DNA from: Medicago truncatula
Lineage: Eukaryota; Streptophyta; Magnoliopsida; Fabales; Fabaceae
DNA length: 64,000 nt
NCBI RefSeq assembly: GCF_003473485.1
Contig: NC_053044.1
Coordinates: 818,501 to 882,500 of the forward strand
Direction of reading: 5' to 3'
Shown: positions 58,031 through 64,000 of the stretch, piece by piece
How the letters are laid out: every line of letters begins with the position of its first letter
How positions within the stretch are numbered: the stretch's first letter is position 1
The notes under the pieces: generated by a model
Database searches by the model: none
What the model was told of the DNA's origin: nothing
What the model saw: the letters and a program-made list of their open reading frames with translations, nothing else
Translations under genes and position numbers: made by a program

Positions 58031-58838
58031 ATTTCATTGATCTACTTGATTCCTTTTTTAAGTTTGTAAAAACTATCCTATAAAATAATTTGTAAATAAA
58101 TATTAAAACCATAAATTCTATAATAATGAAGAGTTCAATGGAGATGCTATACCATAATTCCATAAACAACTATCACCTTGACATGTAAGCATAGATTATA
58201 ACCGTTTTTGAGAAATAGAGACCCAATTCTCAATTCTTCTCATTAGATGAGTGTAAAACTAACTTAAACGGGCCGTGCATGTCCCCTTTTTTCTGTTTGG
58301 AAAGTTGGGCATGCAACAACAATGGTGTATAATGCTCGAGCAGCATAGGTCACCGTACTACAATATTTACAAAAAAAAAATAAAAAAAAAAAAAAAAAAA
58401 AATATCACCGATGAGCGATGACAACACTGATTTGCTTGTGGCAACAAAAAAGAGAAGGCAAAACAGAGCAAGTGGTTATGGAACAACAGATAGTTTTTTT
58501 TTTTTTTCTAGAAACAATTTAAACCAGAAAGTGAAAGAAAAAAATTTGCATTTTACCAAAGAAACGAACAAGTCTTGTGAGCAAATAATTAGAGAACAAT
58601 AACTAAACAAGTTTTAAATTTATTTCTTTTTAAAATTGTAATCAAATAGATCATATTTTGTCAAAATTAATGATCCCAAAAATCAAAATACATTTGAGGA
58701 AATTCTTGAGCAATTCGAAATTATGATTTGGGTAGTTTACAATTTGACATGGATTAAAACCCAGGTCACTGACATCCACAAACAATAGGAAAAGACCTGA
58801 TACAAGGCCAACATAATTTCTTAACCATGGTTTGATTA
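58031..58838. other. AT-rich intergenic stretch with poly(A) run
   Basis: Contains an A-rich run at 58371-58402 and no recognised gene. Confidence 0.4.
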
Positions 58839-58884
58839 TCCACAACAACAACAACAATGCCTTATCCCGCTAAGTGGGATCAGA
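58839..58884 (-). repeat. LINE 3' tail with (TTG)n
   Basis: On the minus strand, ATCCCACTTAGCGGGATAAG then GCATTGTTGTTGTTG, the same 3' end as at 44586-44630. Confidence 0.7.
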
Positions 58885-59176
58885 ATATAGTTTGATTATC
58901 CACGAAAACCTTTTTCTGTTCCGGGGAGGTAGTTTTTGATTGATATCTCTATAAATATCTCAGTTTAAATGCAATCTCATCTTATAAAAATAAGATATAG
59001 CAGCCAGGTAGCATTTTGCTCGGGAAATCTTCTAATGTTACAACATCTATGGCACAAAAGAAACGAAATCTAACCCCCATTATTACAACTAGATTGCTGC
59101 TGATGCCGAGTATAGTTGACTAAAATTAAAATAGATATGCTGCCAATCCAATCTCAATCAGCCAAACCAGTGAAAC

Positions 59177-62100
59177 CTACAAGCTCCGATAGTCTATGAC
59201 AGTAACTTCTTCTTCTGGGGCATCCAAGTCTTGATAACTGCACCACGATTAGGAAATTAATTTAAACATTCCACTAAACAGTCAATCACATACAACAAAC
59301 AACTCAATATGTTAGATAATGGATGGATAACTTTTGAGTAAAAGATTATGTATATAGGCAAAAGCTAGAAATATCTCTCCATAGTTAGAACAGTTCCAAA
59401 ACCAAAACCAATTCTACTGGAGAACACCCAAAATGTCAATCAACTTTCTGGAACTGGAAAAAACCATCATGCATGCACTAAGCATTCTGAGGTCAGGTAA
59501 AATACAATAAAATAACATGTTGCAAAGCAGATTAAGCTCTAAAAATCACATATATAAGGGCACATAAAAAATAGTATGATTTGGAGATACCAAAAGGGAA
59601 CATATATAAACAAAATAGTTTGATTTGGAGATACCAAAAGAGAACATATATAAACAAGGGTCTAGCAGAATAAGTACCTCCGCATCCGTCGGGGATCAGG
59701 TCTAAAGGTGGGAGGAACAGCAATCATAGAGGCTTGTCCCCCTATGTGAGGACCAGAACGCATCGTCATTCCTGATGGATCATACGAAGATGGTCCTTGA
59801 TCCCTAAACATCTGCATCGCAACTTCTGGTGGAGCAGGAACAAAGGGTCCCAGAGGCCTGAATAGGTATAAATTATATGAGCACCAGCAAACCTCAATAA
59901 ATCTTTTAATTGTATAGATTGAAGAGAAGTAAAAGAGCAACCAACCCGGCACCAGGTACAGGCATCAAAACTGGAGGAGGGGGCATATCTGAGTTGAATG
60001 ATACAGCAGGTCCACCATATGCATCGAACATCGTTTCATCACGGTTTCCCAACTGCCTCTCATGGGATGGCGAACTGTCAGGTCTATCTCCATTTGTTCT
60101 GTCGCTCCTATCCTGGTCTCGCCGATTCCCACGATCATCTTTCAATCGGCCTTCCAGTAACCTTCGCTTTAAAGGTTTGTCCTTAAATAGAGAGGGAAGA
60201 AAGAAAATGGAGAATGGGTGTTTTAGAATCAAACCATAATGACTTCGTGCAGAAATATATTGGAAAGCTTAATAAATTTCCCTATTGTGAAACATCATGC
60301 TCCTTGCCCCATAGATAGCAGCATATATTTCAAGGAAAGTTTTAATCAAAAAATTGCTAATTGCACAAGATGTGCAGACCACATCTGCAAAGTTGCTTGT
60401 AAAATCCTATATTAAGGTAGACAAGAGACCAAAATGTTTTCAAAACATGTGATCCCAAAGATGGTTTTAGCAAGTCAAGAATCATCATTTGTAATAATTT
60501 TCTTCTAGATATAAAATTGTATGGTAAATAAAATTGCCATTCTACCTGAGATTGCTGCATGACAGGCGTTCCACCAGGAGCATCAGGATCACTACAATGA
60601 AGGTAACATAAATATATTTAAATATTTCCACCACCACTTACAAGATTAACCACTAAACAAAAATAAAAAGCTCAGTTAATTGATACTTACTTCATGTAAT
60701 TTTGAAAATAAAGATCTTCCCGCAATTTTGATGTTAGTTCCAACACAAGCTCTGGGTGTTTTAGCTTGAGATGTTTGTACACAAACTCAACAGCATGAAA
60801 AAGCTTTGTGCAACTCTTGGCTCCACAGCCATACTTCCAACCATACTTTTCATCCCTAATTTTTCTAACATATGGATCCAACATGTCAGCTGCTGCAGCA
60901 TCTATCTTCTCCTTTGCAGTCCTTACTTCCAAGGGATCCAGGCCGTCCAACCTTCTCTGCCAAAATGAATCAAGTTTTTTCTCCCATTCTGACCCCGACT
61001 TAGCTGTTTCTTCATGCCTTGCTCCTTCTGGTCTCACATGCCTAAAACCTTTGGCATCACTAGTCTCAAGCATTCCATAATAATCTACACCATGAATCCG
61101 CCAAAGATATGTTATAAGCGTGTCCAGTAGCTCAACACCCTCTAAGCCCTTAATAGATGTTAAGCCACGGATAATTACTACAGGGCCCACAGATCCACTG
61201 CGAGCCTTGTCACTATTTTTACTATGATCATTGGTGCATAAAATATTATCTTCAATCCCTTTTTCCTTGTCAAGCTTACGAACAACAGCCTGAACCTGAT
61301 GAATATCTTCTTGTATCCTTCTAGGTTCAGAACTGACAGGGTGAGCCTTCGGAGCAGCAGAGAAATCGTTGTCCTTATTAGATCCCCTGCCATGTCTTCT
61401 TCTTTTACCACCGGCATCTGTTTCCTCCTCTGAATTGGGCTCAGTGGCTTGCTCTGATTTAGTGGATGCAGAGTTTAAACCTGGATTTCTGCACAAATCA
61501 TAATTAAATTACTCTCATAATTCAATGAATTTAGGCAAGCGTGAGGAGGAAGAGAAGGCATAAACACACATAAAGTGAGAGAGGACAAAAACATACATGT
61601 CTAGTGTTCCACTTTGCAAATCAAGCAAAAACTCCTTTGCCAAACGTCGAGCATTTTCATTCCTCCTAAAAGATTATGTGCCAGACAGGATTGAATATAA
61701 TTAGACATCTTTAATCAAAATATTAGTCTTCCTGACTATTTCTCTACCATTCATCAACATAAAGAGGGAGCTGCGTTCAGCTCTTCAATAAACTGCAAGT
61801 TTTGAAAAAACTCACCTTTCAATTACTGTAAGTAAATTTGTTGGATGATACTTATCTTTCAACCTACATCAAAGTTTAGATCAAAATCAATTAACGGAAT
61901 GAACACAAGATTGTTTCAACGTGAAACAAGATGCTAATTTATACTCTACAAAAGAGAATATTTCAAGAGTCAATTGAAATTTCAGCAGTGGGAAAAAAAA
62001 CATACCACTCAGCATCCTTGTGGGTATTGAAATAAGCTCGTTTTTGGGTAGTAATATACTCTGACTTGTACTCTTGGTATCTAGAAAAATAAATTGCAAC

Positions 62101-63321
62101 ATCATTCATCAATGGCATACCACAAATTCTTTAGTACTAAGAGCTAAGGAAAAACGTAAAAGGATGTTATTTTTTTAAACTTACCTACGCTCAGCTTCAG
62201 ATGGCAGTATATCATCTTCAAGCTCCTGGATGAATTGCTTATAGGACATCAAACCCTCTCTGAAATAATTCACAAGCTCTTCAAGTGAACAGACTTTCCC
62301 CAAAATATCACATTGCTAAGTTCAATACAGTAAAATAAAAGCAACCATCATCCCACAAATCAGGATTTCTGTGGCCTCCCTCTATCCCTAACCATTTGAC
62401 TATCATTCATCTAGGTTAATGCTTTTAAGGTCTACACCATACATGTCAAATCAAGCAGCCAAATGAAAAACAAAAGAGAAACCTCCTCCATAGAGCCTGA
62501 AACCAATCTTCCTCAAAGTAAACAGATAATGTGATAAAGCCCCAGGTCCCCCAGCTGCCAAAGAAGACTTTGGGATTGTTTGAAAGAAGTGGCAAATTGA
62601 CAAAATGGGGAGAGCATTTCTCATCTTTACCACCGCTTTCAAACAGCCCCTCAGTCTTCTTAACAACAACTGTCCTATAATATTTTAGTATTTTGTTCCC
62701 TGCAGAGAGCATTTTGTTTGGATCTGAATTCCATATGCCTATTTATCACCATAGGAGAATTGGGGTGTTCACATCACACCCCCGCACGTCAAATTCCTCC
62801 AAGAACATCCATAATTTCATCTCAAAGCGGTTCAACGAATAGTAGCACTCAACAGAGATCTGGTACTGATCTTGTATAATCACTACAACAAGGTGTATCT
62901 TCAAATCAAGCCACCCATTCAAGATATTGGAACATTGCCACTAAGAATATTTGAAAATTTCTTCACAATAAATCTGTAGATCTCATGTTACAGATCTTGC
63001 ACTCTTAGTATATTGGCATGTTTGCCATATTTCGTTTGTCAATAACCTTCATTGATGAGATTTGTTGTCTGTTTTCAAAGAATTCTTAACAATAAATCTG
63101 TAGATCTCATGTTACAGATCTTGCACTCTTAGTATATTGGCATGTTTGCCATATTTCGTTTGTCAATAACCTTCATTGATGAGATTTGTTGTCTGTTTTC
63201 AAAGAAATACATGATACAGGCAGGCAATATAAGTTATTCATAGTTTAAATTGTCAAGTACAAAACTGACCTTCGAGCACCCCCACTTGGCAAATCTGCAT
63301 AACCGCGATTGGCATCCAAAT
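59177..63321 (-). CDS. SE: SERRATE zinc-finger protein (3' ten exons; 5' end off the window)
   Basis: Exons on the minus strand: 63321-63270, 62259-62185, 62080-62006, 61863-61816, 61665-61597, 61488-60691, 60591-60546, 60181-59946, 59857-59678 and 59237-59177. All phases join, giving 545 residues. The order and motifs are those of SERRATE/ARS2: EGLMSYKQFIQELEDDILPS, EYITTQKRAYFNTH, KYHPTNLLTVIERR, LLDLQSGTLD, the C2H2 zinc finger (CGAKSC ... KHLKLKH, about 60757-60827), DLYFQNYMNDPDAPGG, VPGAGPLGPFVPAPPEVAMQ and the C-terminal EEEVTVIDYRSL. In Arabidopsis this nuclear protein works with DCL1 and HYL1 in pri-miRNA processing and with the cap-binding complex in splicing. The Arg-rich N-terminus (roughly 170-200 residues in Arabidopsis) must lie beyond base 64000. 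Confidence 0.95.
62966..63206. repeat. Perfect tandem duplication, 124-bp unit, in a SERRATE intron
   Basis: CAATAAATCTGTAGATCTCA and all following bases to TCAAAGAA recur with a period of 124 bp (62966-63089 and 63090-63206). I found no mismatch, so it is very recent or an assembly artefact. It lies in the intron between 62260 and 63269. Confidence 0.9.
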
Positions 63322-64000
63322 CTGCAAAATAAAACCCATAACATAAAAAACATATTAAAAATAATTTACATCACCCTAAAAAGAAATTTATACATACTTG
63401 ATAGCTCGTAGTAAGAGTTATTTTATAACAAACCTTTCCCAATTAATTGATCAAGATTTAGAACTAGATAACGGTAAGCTTGATATATAAATACCAAACA
63501 ACAGCCAGGGGGACACAAACACACCCCTCCATTAAGAGGTGGGGAGAGAATAAAAAAAAAAACAGTATTGGTTTAAGAATGCCATGCAGGGGACGTGAGA
63601 GAAACAATACCCACTTAAACCACTGAACAGCAAACAAAGACAATCTTTTCAATCTGATATTTATTTTCTTTTTTAAGACTGCTGAAAAACAGCATGCTTG
63701 CCATTGAATGTCGCAATATTACAGCGCAAAAAATTGATTTGATGCTCAATTTTGAATGACAAGAATGGAAATAATTTGACTTCCATCAGGAGAAAAGAAT
63801 AAAATAAAATAAAAAAATCAATAGAGGATATACATAAAAAAAAGAGATCGAGTAATTTATAACTCATAATGATATACTAATATTTTCTATGCACCGTCTG
63901 AAGAAGTAACCTTTTACTACAGAAGTATTTTATTAAACATGATGCATGAAAGAACTACAAATGACACCGGAGCATAGTGACCCTCAAGCGGCCAACCCCA
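63322..64000 (-). other. SERRATE intron running to the window edge
   Basis: No further SERRATE exon was recognised upstream of the acceptor at 63322-63323. The sequence is AT-rich and intron-like. The first exon with the Arg/Pro-rich N-terminus is expected outside the window. Confidence 0.5.

Noticed and set aside
62446..62712. 88- and 72-codon minus-strand frames in a SERRATE intron
   Set aside because: Neither frame matches SERRATE or any domain I know, and the flanking SERRATE exons join in phase without them.

Overview
The window is nuclear DNA of a flowering plant. It is AT-rich, its genes are split by GT..AG introns, and it is crowded with plant transposons. Two adjacent nodule-specific cysteine-rich (NCR) peptide genes at 10.1-11.3 kb point to an inverted-repeat-lacking-clade legume of the Medicago/Trifolium/Pisum type. 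I cannot name the species from sequence alone. Exon structures below were read by eye from splice sites, frame continuity and family knowledge. No search was run.

Left part (1-20.5 kb): a retroelement RNase H relic; fold-back and Stowaway MITEs; a two-exon small secreted Cys-rich peptide gene on the minus strand (2448-2915); an F-box-associated gene that has lost its F-box (5915-6820); tRNA-derived SINEs; a tandem pair of NCR genes, the second with a damaged splice acceptor; a complete but non-autonomous copia-type element (13930-16905) with matching 5-bp target duplications; and an intact F-box gene (18421-19659).

Middle (20.5-40.2 kb): a LINE relic split by a pol-less LTR element with an internal minisatellite (21295-25032); an SSP4-like CTD small-phosphatase gene on the minus strand (coding exons 26728-30889, leader exon near 32.4-32.5 kb) whose introns carry a large inverted repeat and a minisatellite; two minus-strand poly(A) retroposons with perfect target duplications (33319-34503, 38449-40105); and a 1.78-kb solo LTR (35285-37067).

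Right part (40.2-64 kb): two tandem nine-exon glycyl-tRNA synthetase genes on the minus strand. Copy A (40601-45949) lacks the N-terminal WHEP domain. Copy B (47552-52094) keeps WHEP but has a replaced C-terminus and several changed conserved residues. Then come a 2.08-kb solo LTR rich in short GC palindromes (53893-55972), copia and LTR relics, and the 3' ten coding exons of SERRATE, the zinc-finger cofactor of miRNA processing (59177-63321; the 5' exons lie beyond the window).

The genes are unrelated housekeeping, regulatory or symbiosis genes and do not form one pathway. The best leads are the splice-site change in the second NCR gene, the reciprocal divergence of the two glycyl-tRNA synthetases, and the recurrence of short palindrome clusters in several LTRs that otherwise look unrelated.
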